Assembly (NCBI RefSeq): GCF_000002985.6
Contig: NC_003284.9
Location: 6,944,001-7,008,000 of the forward strand
Length of the DNA: 64,000 nt
DNA from: Caenorhabditis elegans
Lineage: Eukaryota; Nematoda; Chromadorea; Rhabditida; Rhabditidae
Direction of reading: 5' to 3'
Notes under the pieces: model-generated
Told to the model about the DNA's origin: nothing
Databases searched by the model: none
Seen by the model: only the letters and a program-made list of their open reading frames with translations
Shown here: positions 1 to 11,234 of the stretch, one piece after another
How positions within the stretch are numbered: the first letter of the stretch is position 1
How the letters are laid out: each line of letters starts with the position of its first letter
Program-made: the position numbers and the translations under genes

Positions 1-791
1 AGGGAAGAGGGGACCATACACCCGATGAAAATTGTATAGAAAATAATTCCCTAAGAGAATTTGAAAGGGAACAATTTTGAAATTTTGAAAATTCCTATAA
101 ATTTAGATGAGAAAAGAAAAATCAGAAATACGATTAAGTTATAGTGCCTAAACTTATTAGAATGGATTACTGCACGTTGCCTTATTACCCGCTATAAACA
201 GTCACTGTATCGTTTTGTAAATTGAGAAGTGCAGTTCACAAAGGTATTTTTTTGTAGGAAAGACAATTAAATAGTCCAACATTTGTCAGAAAAGAGGGTC
301 AGAAATAGTTGGGGAGGAAAGGGGCTGTACAACAAATGACTAGAATTCACTCAGCTTTTTTTTGATTTGGGTAAGGGTTTACCAAAGGTTTATGGCGTGT
401 CGATGTGTGAAGTTTGAGATTTCTTGGAAAGAGAGCACCTAAAATATTGGCACTGGGGGATGGGAAAAGGTAGAACAAGAGCTGTGCTCAATTTTGTTTC
501 AGAACGGGGTCGAAAAAGTACCCAGGTATTTGAATGATTCAGAGAAGAACTTATGACACATTTCATAATGCTTTGTACAATTATTTTGGTTATAAAAGTT
601 GGAATATTCGAACTAAATTCACCAAATAATAAAACAAAACATTTTGAAAATTGAATAAAAACATGAAATGGCACAGAAATACATATTATCAAATAATTGA
701 AAGATGTGGACGATAGGCGAGCACCACGTGGTCGGGTTAGATGAGAAGTGAGGAAAGAACTCGGGAAGGTTGAATAGTTGAATGCAAGATA
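1..791. other. AT-rich non-coding stretch, nothing recognised
   Basis: There is no open frame with worm-like codon use and flanking splice sites here. It follows the candidate terminal exon that ends at 792 on the minus strand, so part of it may be 3' untranslated or intergenic DNA of that transcript. Confidence 0.4.
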
Positions 792-1000
792 TTAGACGAA
801 CGTGAAGTAACCATCTGATTTTCGGCGTTTCTTTCCACGCGTCGGATTTGAGCCGTCGAAGGGCGGCTTGCCCCTGCAATTCAATTCCAACTTGAAGTGA
901 GGACACACGGTGTAGGATGATTGGGATTCTGACACTTGGGGCGAAATCGGCGCCACATTAGCGAGCAGACAGCAGCCGAGAGCCCCCGTTGGCCTCCGCC
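792..1000 (-). CDS. Candidate 3'-terminal coding exon, possibly the innexin tail
   Basis: On the minus strand an acceptor (TTGTATTGCAG, just above 1000) opens into sequence with strongly worm-like codons that stops at 792-794. Two readings are possible. Read straight through with one incoming base it gives about 69 residues ending RGKKRRKSDGYFTFV. Read in phase 0 with a 62-nt intron (donor after 936, acceptor before 873) it gives GGGQRGLSAAVCSLMWRRFR followed by a short bridge and the same basic end. The second reading is in phase with the last certain innexin exon (3778-3876, which ends in phase 0), so it could be the innexin C-terminus 2.8 kb downstream. The short tail exon at 3526-3552 competes with it. 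Linkage to the innexin is inference. Confidence 0.4.
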
Positions 1001-2555
1001 CTGCAATACAACAAAACACAGGCTCGACCAATCAGTGCGCTCTCGCTCAACTATTCTAGGATTTTACATTTTGTCAAAAATTTTCACATTTTTGCGAACA
1101 CTAAAGAGCTTTTCTGTCTGCTAGCTAATCACTAATAATGGTTTGTGAACTTGTCATTTATTTTGAATTGTTAAAAAAGTTCGCATAGAATTTCCTCTCA
1201 ATTTTTGAGCTTTACTTTTTGGAGCTCTTAATGTTTTTGAAAATAAAGATATGTTCTTCATAAAATAAAAAGTCAACTAGTTATTCTGCTTTGAATTTAT
1301 TTTATACGATAATTCTGATCATGGCTGGTAAATTGAGCTGCTAGAGCATATTTAAACTTTTTATTGTGTTCGCAAAAATTAATTTGAGAACAATTATAGA
1401 ATTTGAATAGGTTGAATAAGTTGTGACACTTCTTCGTCAAGAAAATTTAGAAAAATATTTATTCGCTCTCAGTCAGCTGGTTGGCTAAAAAGTATTTGCA
1501 AAACTTGTGCGCATGTTTTTTCTACATACTTTGCGCCAATGACTAGTTTAGGGGTAAATCTATACAAATGAAACCGCATTGCAAATTTGATCTAACTTCC
1601 GCACAGCCCTGCTTTTAAGTTAATAAAAAATAGTTTGTTTCTACAAATGAAAGAGACTTTGAAATATATTTAACATTTACATCTAACTTTTTAAAGCAAG
1701 TTCACAAACCCTAACAGTTTTGCCGTACACACACGCACATCCATACATATACTTTGACATTTACAAATTACTATCACGTCACTTGAAACAAAAACACGTT
1801 GACAAGCTGAAGTCTAATTTTGCAATTTTCAACATGTCAGCGTGTCAGTACATGTGTCCATCTTGACTCACCTCGTCTGGCCGAGAAGCCACGTTTTGAA
1901 ATTGGCGTCTAATTTGCTAGGTGACTGAGTGACACCGCCTTCGAACATCTCGATTGGACTCTGTAAGTGGCAAGCGTTTTAGGTTATCTAATGAAATTTG
2001 TAGGAGCCGCCTGTCACACAGGCATTCATTGCGTTTTGCCACCCCTTGAAAATCGGTTTGGTATCAAATCAAAATCAAGGAATCAAAATCAATGTAGTAC
2101 ACTAATGAAACAAAAGCAAGTCTTGGGTTGGAGAACTCAAGTAATATAGCACTGAATTATATTAAATTCGTTTTTTTCATGCATTCTTTTTTACTTCTCA
2201 AATTATAGAATTATATCAAAATTTTTCAAAACGGGAAACATAGGAATTTAGGGGCAGGCATATCGTTGTTTACATATTCGATACAAGAATCGGACCAGGT
2301 TTTCAGAGTAAACAAATTTGTGCAGACAGATTGTTGAAAGTCAGAAAAAAACAAGAAGAAAAACAGAAAGCCAGGCACAACCGGTGAGTACATCTAATCT
2401 AATTGCATGCCAACCGCCTGATGGTGGGGATCATGGTGATAAATGGGTGAAGAAGGCAAATTGTCGACAAAATAGGTTCAAAAAATATAAAAAGAGAGTG
2501 CATTCCGAAAAAAGATACGACTACATACAACTGACTCTCGCTGTGTTACTCTGTT
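1001..2555. other. Non-coding stretch with one possible 5' exon edge
   Basis: This is mostly AT-rich with no supported gene. A good plus-strand donor (AACCG then GTGAGT, about 2382) ends an A-rich stretch starting near 2320. It could be an untranslated exon of a plus-strand transcript, but nothing proves it. Confidence 0.3.
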
Positions 2556-3101
2556 ATGGAAACCAAAAACCCGGTTCGGACATACGTGTTGGCTGGAGGT
2601 AGTGGTGAGTTGTGGTGGTTAGTGGTTGAGGGATTCCGTTGAGTTGAATTGTATCTTCAAATCGGTTACAATGGAAAGCAAAAAATTCAATCGAATTATT
2701 CTTGCAGAAAATTGCGTGTTTGTGCTTATCCGATTGTATGAGTGGTCTCGTTTGCGATGATTGTACAAGTTAACCTTTTACTTGTTCACAAAAATTGTTC
2801 TACAAAACTTTGATTCAGTATAAATGTTTCGAAACTTTTTTTCAGAATGCACAGTTTTAAAATTAGGAAGATTTTCACACATGACCACCCATCACAAGCG
2901 GACAAACACAGGCACTATGAAAGAACTACTACAGTAGCCATGAAAAGTGATAGAAAGTTGTGTGTTAGTTTCAGATCCGACTATATTAATTCTACAACGG
3001 ATCATGCAGTCTTCTACACTTTATATTCGATATACTGTAATTGGAAGAAAAAAAAAATCACAGATTACGATACAGTGTGTGTGAGTGACTGTGTGAGTTA
3101 G
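2556..3101 (+). CDS. Candidate small three-exon gene, unidentified
   Basis: An ATG at 2556 opens METKNPVRTYVLAGGS and runs into a consensus GTGAGT donor at 2604. A TTTTTTTCAG acceptor at 2846 continues the frame as ECTVLKLGRFSHMTTHH and onward. A third piece at 2975 follows TTAGTTTCAG and ends at a stop at 3099-3101, for a total of about 87 residues. The first junction is convincing. The second uses a poor donor (ACA then GTAGCC) and only a 41-nt intron, which is near the lower limit for worms. I recognise no domain. It may instead be non-coding 5' leader sequence. Confidence 0.25.
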
Positions 3102-3451
3102 AGGAAGAGAAGAGGGAAAAATGTGTATGTGAATGTGTAAGTGTGAATTGGAAAAGGGAAATTAGAATTATATTCAATCCAGATAATCTTTCTTGAAATT
3201 TCAAATTCTTGAGTTACACCACTTTGCTTTTTGCAACGTGGAAACTGGGATCCAAACGTTTTAAAAAAAAAATAGTGCAGTGTGTGACGGCGAAAAATGA
3301 AACAAAGACAAAATAATCAGTTGAATGGGCAAAGAATCGAATCAATCACTAAAGGCACTTCGGTGGATGGTGGACACAAAAACTATAAACTGGTTAGTGA
3401 GTTTGATAGGCTGTTATGCGTTTCCAGGGGGCGGGGCGCATTTTTTTTCAG

Positions 3452-3590
3452 ACAAAGCTACATTAGAATGGAAAAACCAACATTGATAGATAGAGAGATA
3501 GAAGCGCTGTTGGAGGATTTGGCGTCTACTGCTCAGAGACTTGCTCGAAATTCTGGAAACAATAGAAATGATATGCCTTTAGGGATTGGA
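3452..3590 (+). CDS. Candidate coding exon with an amphipathic helix, unassigned
   Basis: A long pyrimidine tract ending in TTTTTTTTCAG precedes an open frame reading MEKPTLIDREIEALLEDLAS and then TAQRLARNSGNNRND. Codon use is worm-like and the leucine and alanine spacing suggests an amphipathic helix. Incoming phase (two bases) would match the weak donor at 2933, but no good downstream donor is visible. The same bases on the other strand hold the short candidate innexin tail exon (3526-3552), so the two readings compete. Confidence 0.25.
3526..3552 (-). CDS. Alternative short innexin tail exon
   Basis: A minus-strand acceptor (TTGTTTCCAG) opens NFEQVSEQ and then a TAG stop, in phase 0 with the certain innexin exon ending at 3778. 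It would give a 380-residue innexin, close to the length of UNC-9-type proteins. It is too short to judge by codon use, and the 792-1000 exon is the competing tail. Confidence 0.35.
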   Translation of the reverse strand, partial: NFEQVSEQ

Positions 3591-3777
3591 TTCGTCGGCC
3601 ACTCATTTGACTTATTCGATCTGTCGTGGTTTTTTTTTGTCTTTTTAATTGATTTTGTTTCAGGTTGTTTGAAATAAATGAAAAATAAAAATTGAATACT
3701 ATTGCTGGGTTGAAATTAGAATGAAAACTTATTGAGAAGCAAACCAATCCGCAACTTAGCCGATCTTATTAGCTCAC

Positions 3778-5556
3778 CTTCCTGACACGATCATTGAAGT
3801 TATGCCACAGAGCAACAATTAGTTCTGTAGCAAGAATATCTCCAGCATGTGCCGAAATCATTCTCATACAAAACACCTAAATACATCTTGTTAGTGAAGT
3901 GTTTCGAAAATCATAACATACTCCATCATATCCGAGGAACTTGTGAACAAACTTTTTCACCGACTGCCTGTCAGTTGCCAAATCTGTAGCTCGTAGATAT
4001 TTTCTGATGAACTTCATGTGCTGGAAAATGAAAAACAAAAGTTAAGTAAATCATAAAAAAAGGGTATTTCGGTTACCTGTCCTGGTAAGAAAGATATAAT
4101 AATCCAATGGAACATGGACACTGCTGACACAAAAGCTACCATGAAGTACCAGAACCAAAGGAACAAAAATATTTTCTCATTAAACATGTTAATCATTAGC
4201 ACGCATTGGACTGTATGATGATGCACATTACCCAGTACTCGTACCTTAAAACATTTTTTAAAACTGATACTAATCCACGTTGTTTTACCTCGAAATCACA
4301 CATAGTTACACGTGGAAAGTTCCCACTAACTTCCCATTCACGACCATTCAACAAATCTCTCAAAATGTGAAAGCCGTAAAAAAGGTTGTCAGTACCAAGG
4401 AAACTGTTTAACATAAACACTTGTAATACAACATTTCCAAGGTAGAGCATTTTAATAAATACATATAGTAATGTCACATAGTTTGCCCATCGCTTCTGGA
4501 CACACATGCCCGACACATCGGTGACCTGAAAATAGAGTTGATTTTGTTATTCACCAACATGACTTCCACAGACCTCTCGTTGAATTTCAAGAGCGTCTTC
4601 CATGTGCCCTGCAATTGTCTGCACGGTGGCTGCCCTGGCATCAGCATCCATCATTCGTGCATCGCATGCCATTTGAGTCAATGATTGCACATTGATTCCT
4701 GAAAAATAAAACAACGTAGGTCTCCCGTCTACTTATGTCAAATGGCACGCTGCGTTCCGAACACATCCTTCTCTCGCAGCTTTCATGATCAAGGCCCTCA
4801 TTTTTCTTCCAAGGTGATAAAAGTTTCTCTAGAATCGTTAGGCAATAAATTATTAATGGATCGCCTCTCCACTTCACACTTACTTTTCTCTAGACTACTT
4901 TCTTTTCTTTTTTCATTCTTTTCATCATCTCAGGCCTTGGCACATACGTATACACAGACACACACAGATTGCACAGTTGTGCGGTTTTAACGACCAATAT
5001 CGTCAGTTGGAAGTTCTTTTTTCTTTGGTTTCATCTCCCGTTTCATTATCTTACCAGAATGCCAGTGCAGCAGTCCTCTCCACATTATGCACGGGATGTA
5101 GAAACATAACGCTTCGAGCGCTAACACAAACGGCACCCATTGATAGTAACTGATTTGTCGTGCCCTGTAACAAGAAAAGTTTCTGAATAAGCTTGAATGT
5201 TTTAAATTACCTCCTGTCACCGTATTCTAATGGAAATGCACTTGTTAACGGGAGGTAGTATGTGTTTTCCACCCAACAATAGTTTTCGGTGTACTGTTCC
5301 CAAGCATCGGTGAACTGCGCAGGCACCCAACATTGTATCGGATAACCTGAAAGTAATTGATTTTAACGTGAAAAGGTAGGCGCAGAGAAGCTGAATTAAT
5401 GAAATCAGACTTACCTACGTACTGCTTGGCAGACACAATAATCGCAAACGCGAATATAATAGCAGAAGTATAGTGATAATTGAGCTTGTCCACAAAATCG
5501 TCGTCGACTCGCGGATGTAAGCCCTTGAATATGGCCGCCAGATAATATAGAAGCAT
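3778..5556 (-). CDS. inx-1: Innexin gap-junction channel protein, INX-1-like
   Basis: Innexins assemble invertebrate gap junctions and hemichannels at the plasma membrane. Eight exons join in phase: 5415-5556, 5211-5346, 5055-5164, 4574-4698, 4289-4525, 4077-4244, 3922-4020 and 3778-3876, giving 372 residues before the tail. The start [20 protein letters not shown] has the innexin N-terminal pattern. TM1 follows ([20 protein letters not shown]), then extracellular loop 1 with conserved cysteines (QCWVP, NYCWV), and the family signature YYQWVPF at the start of TM2. TM3 lies near [13 protein letters not shown] and the second loop carries further cysteines. TM4 is [20 protein letters not shown]. 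The family is certain. The symbol rests on recollection of C. elegans INX-1, not a search. An acceptor 15 nt before the ATG (FLSAG in frame) allows N-terminally longer isoforms. The terminal exon is uncertain (see 3526-3552 and 792-1000). Confidence 0.93.
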
Positions 5557-6906
5557 TCCGGCGGACAAGAACTGCAATGAAAACTACTTCATCCGTGCCG
5601 GCCGAGGATGTTTAGTGTGCGATGTTCAGGATGATACTTATAATGATCAGACTTAGAAATAGAATTATGCAAAAGTACGCAGTAGAAGCGGAAGAAAAAT
5701 AGAGCTAGAAAAAAACAAATATGTTAAACAGACAGAGGTGGATGAAACTCGAAAGGTTTCCCTGTGGGGCGTGGTCTAATGTCCACCCGTCTCTTTGCCG
5801 ATGAAACGATGACAAGCTTCTTCTTCTTCTTCTTCTTCTTTTCCATCTCGTCAGGAGGATACCTCCCGAAGAGCATATCAAATTGAGTTATAATCCTTTT
5901 AGTAGATTTTCATCCGTCCATCGCCCTCTTCGGCCAAATTTTTTATTGCCATCTTTTCTTATTTAAAGTCAAAAATGAAAAAAAAGTTGAAGAGCACGTA
6001 TGGACCGAATAAAACACAAAAAGAGGATATTAAAAAAAAGAAGATGAAGAACTATAAATATGATAAATGGATCTTGTGCATTTTGAAATAAAATTTCAAA
6101 AATTAAGAAAATAAAGACTTATGGAGTTTTTTTGTAGTTTTGTACCGTTTATCATTTTTAAGCCTCAAGAGAAAACAAAATCATCAAATGAATTAAAATT
6201 TAATTTATTTTCAAACTGTGCCTCGATAATATACAAGTACCAAAAGGATATCACCTCAAGGAAACGTTTGAATTCATTCACACTCTCCAAGTTATGATTG
6301 AAAATTAGGTATAACATTTGTTAAACGCATTTTAGCTATTTTTGAGATGTATGACGAAAGAAACTTAAATTTAATTTATACATTGACTTTGAACAGCAAA
6401 TATTCAAAAGTCGTAATTTATGGTACATAGACAGTTATGAATCTGATATCCGCGACAAAAAAAACTTCAAAGTTTACCCTAAAAAATTTCCCGCGTGTTT
6501 AATTAAAATATGATTACCTAAAATAAAGTGTATTTGTGAAAAGCACAGAAAATAATTTTTGAATCTATTTAGTAACATTTAGAAATTTAGATTTATTGAA
6601 AAAGATAATACCCATTATTAGTTATTTGTATTTTTATATACCGTACTTCAAGGAATTGTGGTAACTACAGAAATAATTAACTTGGTGTTTTACTTTTCAA
6701 AAAATTTAATAAATTTAGATTTCTGGGTGTTACTAAAGTTTTGGTTTGAAACACATTAATATATAAATTTTATTTAAAAAAACATTGTATTGCTTTTCAG
6801 AACTGTAATCAATTATTTATCATTGTTTTTCTGTGTTTCTGTTCAAAATTCGAAACGGCAAATTTGGCGCAAATCTGAATACCCAATTGTTTATGAGCAG
6901 ATTTTT
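5557..6906. other. Innexin upstream/first-intron region
   Basis: There is no coding signal. An in-frame acceptor lies at 5571. A (CTT)n microsatellite sits at about 5818-5840. From 5900 to 6860 the DNA is very AT-rich with T-runs. If the 7399-7518 exon is used, this is its 1.8-kb intron. Otherwise it is the innexin promoter. Confidence 0.5.
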
Positions 6907-7011
6907 TTAGTAGCATGGATCTAGATAATTCGCAAAACACATAAGAAGGAGAAGAAAAAGCGGAACGAAAATTGGGAATTTCCTGACAGACGCCGTCGCC
7001 GCCGTCGCCAT
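6907..7011 (-). CDS. Possible small ORF with a signal-anchor-like segment
   Basis: A minus-strand ATG at 7011 reads MATAATASVRK and then FPIFVPLFLLLLMCFANYL before a stop, 34 residues in all. The pattern (short basic leader, hydrophobic stretch) is that of a signal peptide or single membrane anchor. It lies between the innexin and its possible upstream exon. No good donor is visible inside, so it would be a stand-alone micropeptide. Low GC flanks and the repetitive GCGACGGCG start make chance likely. Confidence 0.15.
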   Translation of the reverse strand: MATAATASVRKFPIFVPLFLLLLMCFANYLDPCY

Positions 7012-7398
7012 TTCTGAGACTGCTGTCCTTTATTTTTTCTTACGCGCAGGTGAGCGCTATTTTGTATAATGAGCAAAAAAAGAAAGTTGAGCGCTTCAAG
7101 GGACTTTGAAGAAAAGGAGACGTGTTGAGATGGATGGGTGTGAGCCGCCCTGTGCAGGACGGAAAAAAGAAAATTAAGGCGAGAAGCATCTCCTGCCTCT
7201 TTTTCCTTGAGTGACAACCTATAGTGTCAGATTGGACTAATTTGTATCGAGCCATTCTTTCTTTTGCGCAGAGGCTTGTGAGCAAAAAAAACGAGATGGC
7301 TAAAAGAATTACGTGCCTTTTTTGGAAAAAAAAACCTTGTTCCAGGGCATAGAATATAAAATTTCGGCCAAGATACTGTATTTTGTGGATTCACTCAC

Positions 7399-7518
7399 CT
7401 TTCTGTCCTTGTTGAGGTATGTCTTTGAGAACTTAGTGTCGTGAGGTGCGGCACTGCTGGGATGAACTGGATAGCGTGCAACGTGGTTCAATCGTTCGCA
7501 TTTCTTGAGATTTGTATG
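7399..7518 (-). CDS. Candidate alternative 5' exon extending the innexin N-terminus
   Basis: A 40-codon minus-strand block is bounded by an acceptor (CTCATTTTTTAG) and a consensus donor (AAG then GTGAGT). It reads HTNLKKCERLNHVARYPVHP, then SSAAPHDTKF and ends LNKDRK, with worm-like codons. It ends in phase 0, and the next minus-strand acceptor, 15 nt before the innexin ATG, is also phase 0. The two therefore join in frame through FLSAG into MLLYYL. The related innexin gene unc-7 is known to make long isoforms from upstream exons, so this is plausible. It has no start codon of its own, so a further upstream exon ending in phase 0 is needed. Confidence 0.45.
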
Positions 7519-9753
7519 CTAAAAATGAGAAAATATTAGTTTTTTTGCAAAATAAATCAATGTACTGGTGAGTGGGAGGACGATATAATTTGGGGCGGGA
7601 AAAAAACGTGGAAACGTCAGCAAAATACGATCGTGTATCGTATAACTCTGTGCTTAGCAACCGGCAACTTTTGAATTTCGATCTTGGTGGTTAAGTGCGA
7701 AAGCTCGAATGTCTGCTTTCAAAAGTATTGCGTCCTTTTTTAGTCTGACAGGACATATGTACATCTGCGTCGAAATTAGGGGAAGATATACTTGCATATA
7801 CATGAGTGAATGAGTGAGAGGGGGGGGGGGGGAGTGGAAATGCGCGGAAAAAGTATAAGTTGAGTTGGTTTCGCATGCAAACGTATTGGTTCCTACTCTT
7901 CTTTTTCACAACCGCTTTTTCGGGAAGTCTATATTTCTTCATTTCTATTTCCTATTTTTCAAGTATCTATGCTCTTTGCATATTGCCACGGTTCAGCTGA
8001 TACAAATTGACAAAATGAGGAGCATGTTTCAAAGTTTCAAACTTGTAGCTGTCATACTATGCAGTAAAATTGTACAAAAAAATTTTGCAGGACGGATACT
8101 TAAACATGAACATCTGCGTTTGCAACATTCGGGTGGTACTATGAAGAGTGTTCTGAGAGCCCAATTGACACGTCACTAAAATGAAAAGTAAGAAAAGCAA
8201 AAAGAAGCACGCGTTTACAGTTTTTTCTATCTCTCCAACCTCTCTCTTATGAGCTGTTGTTGAGGTGAGAGGAGAGGACTAAAAGGATAACACCGGCCGC
8301 CAGTCGTCCCCGTGTTTGCTTGCCGAAAACGATACAGACAAGAGGGAGAACAGAAAGACGTTTCGAGAAATTTGAAATCTTGCGCAGATTTGCTGTATGT
8401 GTGTATTGAGTCGGCAAGCTGAGAACAAGGTGAAACAACTGTGCGCGAGATCCTTCAGATTTCTGCTTTTTGCACTGTCCAATTTTATTGAAGGTACAAA
8501 AAATCAGGTGGACGGCTTGATCTTTGTGTGTGAATGTGTACTAGAGAAAAGTTCGGGGATAAGAAAAAGCTGCAAGTTCTTTAAAACTAGTGATAAGTAC
8601 ATGTCTTCAATAACTTAAAATTTGAACACTTCGGATGTAGAAAAAAAATGGTATTACACTTCGCTAGTACATTAGTACATTTAGCTGAAATCTTCAATTT
8701 TTGTCACTTTTTCTTGCCGCAGCGGTCCCAAATTGGTTTTTTTAAAATTATTTTTTACTATTGTGTGTCAATTAGCTTCAGTTATTTCGTTTAATAAGGC
8801 GCATTTAAAGCCGAAAGGTGACCAATTTTTGTCATTTTTGATCACCAGTGGGCTTTGAATGTATCTTACCTCACAGATATACGTGAGATAAACAACCAAA
8901 GTATGCAATAAAAAATGATAATTTTAAAAAAGTTGGAACACTGCGACACGGAAAAGTAAACAAAACTGAAGATCTCAGCAAAAATTAGGACATTTTTTCG
9001 AAATTTCGAACCATCGTAATGTGATCACATTTTGACTCTATATGTTTAAAAACCCATAACCGATATTCCTTCTTTTAGTCACATTAGATTGGTGGTTCAT
9101 TTATTCTTCGAAATAGAAGGTATTTCATTAATTAAAACTTATGAAAACTGCCAAAACAACACACAGTACGAAAGTTTTCGAAATTTCAACAACATCATTA
9201 TACTGGAATTTTTCGTCTCTAGAGGAAGGATACACACATCAAATTTACTAGCGAAGCTTGTGGAGGATGAATCGGAAAAGAATTGTCAACCAGCTCTTTG
9301 GCGGAATGATTGTAGATTGTGATTTGACTCCAAGATGTAGACGCGCCCAAAACGGGTGTGTGCAGCCTCACAATAAGAAGAGCGACTAACAAGAGGCGTC
9401 TCGTAAGTGAGACTCGCAATCAACGCATCTTCTGAGGGCGACGACACCACTACCAACAAGGGTTGCAACAAAGCGGGACTATTCTGTCTGCATGTACATC
9501 GTACGCCCCACACTTCCACACAACAGGGCCCCCCTCGACGCGCTCAAGGGGAAACAGTGAGAAAAGGAAGAAGAGTGGTGGGGGGATGTGAAACTTGTAA
9601 TTAAGGGTGAATTGACAAGTTGGTTAGGCGAGAATGGTGTCGACGCTAAGGAGCTGTATACAGATTGAGCCCCCCAGAAAAAGAGGCACTTGCTTGCACA
9701 AGGATAGGATTGAGTTAGAGGAGTGAAGTGGGGGAAAAAGTTGAACATCTTAC
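7519..9753. other. Gene-free stretch with a poly-G tract
   Basis: There is no supported gene. It contains an uninterrupted 13-G run at 7820-7832, GA/CT-rich blocks around 8220-8350, and a GC-richer patch at 9330-9560 in which several frames stay open on both strands without a convincing exon. The 8990-9075 stretch resembles DNA near 45070-45200. Confidence 0.4.
7820..7832 (+). repeat. Poly-G tract (13 G)
   Basis: Thirteen consecutive G residues lie on the plus strand, flanked by GAGTGA and AGTGGA. In C. elegans such mono-G runs can form quadruplexes and are deletion-prone when the DOG-1/FANCJ helicase is missing (established for this species). The run itself is directly visible. Confidence 0.95.
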
Positions 9754-9820
9754 CATGGCTCTTGCGATCCTCCTTGATATAGGAGGTGGCATTACACTTA
9801 ACGCGGTCTCCATCCTTCAT
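9754..9820 (-). CDS. Candidate first coding exon, unassigned
   Basis: A minus-strand ATG at 9820 opens MKDGDRVKCNATSYIKEDRK then SH, ending in a consensus donor (CATG then GTAAGA) after one extra base. Codons such as GAC CGC GTT AAG and ATC AAG GAG GAT CGC are typical of expressed worm genes. Joined directly to the 7399-7518 exon it would read a different frame from HTNLKKC and reach a stop after about 29 codons, so an intermediate exon or a different gene is implied. It may be an alternative start of the innexin transcript. That is inference. Confidence 0.35.
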
Positions 9821-11234
9821 TTTTATGAGATAAATACTTAGAATTTAATAATTATTTTGATTTCAGAAATTGGGGAAGAGGGAGGGTTCTTCGTTGGAAT
9901 ATTTTCTTGTGTTATGATCCAAATCCACTTTGACCAAGGTGATTATCAATATCGATAATTGTTGTGAACAGCCACAAATTTACAATATGTTCATTAACAA
10001 TGGGAGGAAGGGAGAATATAATATTTAGCTTAAGCAAACTCAGACTTTGCGCAATAGACGTTGGATATGACTAGGTCTTTGGGAGCAAGGGCAATAGGAT
10101 AAGAAGCACACGGGGAGGGTGTCAATGAGTCTGTATTTGTATGCGCTTGGTGCGATTCTTGGGCTATCTGAGTCTGAGCCTGTTTGCAAGTCTCGATGAC
10201 ACAAACACTATCTCAGTTTTCTCCGAGAGATTTGATACTATCCCGTGTTTTTGAGAATCTTTACTTATTTCTTGGATATTGATTAGTCTCATTAAAAGCA
10301 GTGATGGTTATAAGCCAAATTTGAGATGGCGAGTACTAGTGTTTTCATCTCATTTTTCGTCTTGCCGGGCTCTCGTTTTTCTGTAGTTGTTCTTGCTCAT
10401 TTGTGTTGGCATACGGTAAGGCGAGTGTAATTTTAGCTTTTAAGATGGTGAGTTGGGACACTGGAAGGATTAAAAATAGCTGCAGACTAGATTCAGAATA
10501 GTGTGAGTCAAATCGTGCAAAGCAGAGACAAGCACTTATAATTGAAAGAGCCTAATTAAACAGTCACCTGAAATAAATGCTGCGATGAAGGTGGTATCAT
10601 CCGGACATACTAGTTTGTTTAATTCAATAACGGTGACAATATCTAGACGCGAAGAATAGTCAAATAAGAGGCTTGTGGTGCAAATTGAACCATCTCAAAA
10701 ATAGTCGAAGAAGGAAGAGAAGCGAAGTCAGATTTTAGGATTGTCGCGTCAAGAATCCGAATAGGTGGTTTGATGTGATGTGACTGAGAGCCGCCAAGAA
10801 GACATGCTTAGGCTTCTCCTTCTTACGCGTGATTAATAATTCACGCGATCGGCGTTTAACATCGCAATTTTTTGTGCTCGTTTTCTTCGTATTCACCACT
10901 GTCTCTTTACTAATTACTGCTCCTTACCGACGATTAAGAGTCATGCGGTATGCTTCACCCTTTGTGAATAATACACTAAGTAGGAAACAAGGGGTAGACG
11001 TCGGTGAAAAAAAAAGTTGGCACAATACACTACTGTGGGATTTCTAATGTCGCGTGTGATCATCAGAATGAAAAGTATTATCCTACATTTTAATTTTAGA
11101 TGTAGTTATAAAAAGTCAAATCTATAAAGAAAATATAAAAACTCATGTTTGAAAGTGTGGGTGCAATCAGGACTGTGCGGCTATTGCAACTTAGTCGATT
11201 TTGTAATTTTCGGTAAAAACATGAAAATTCGCAG

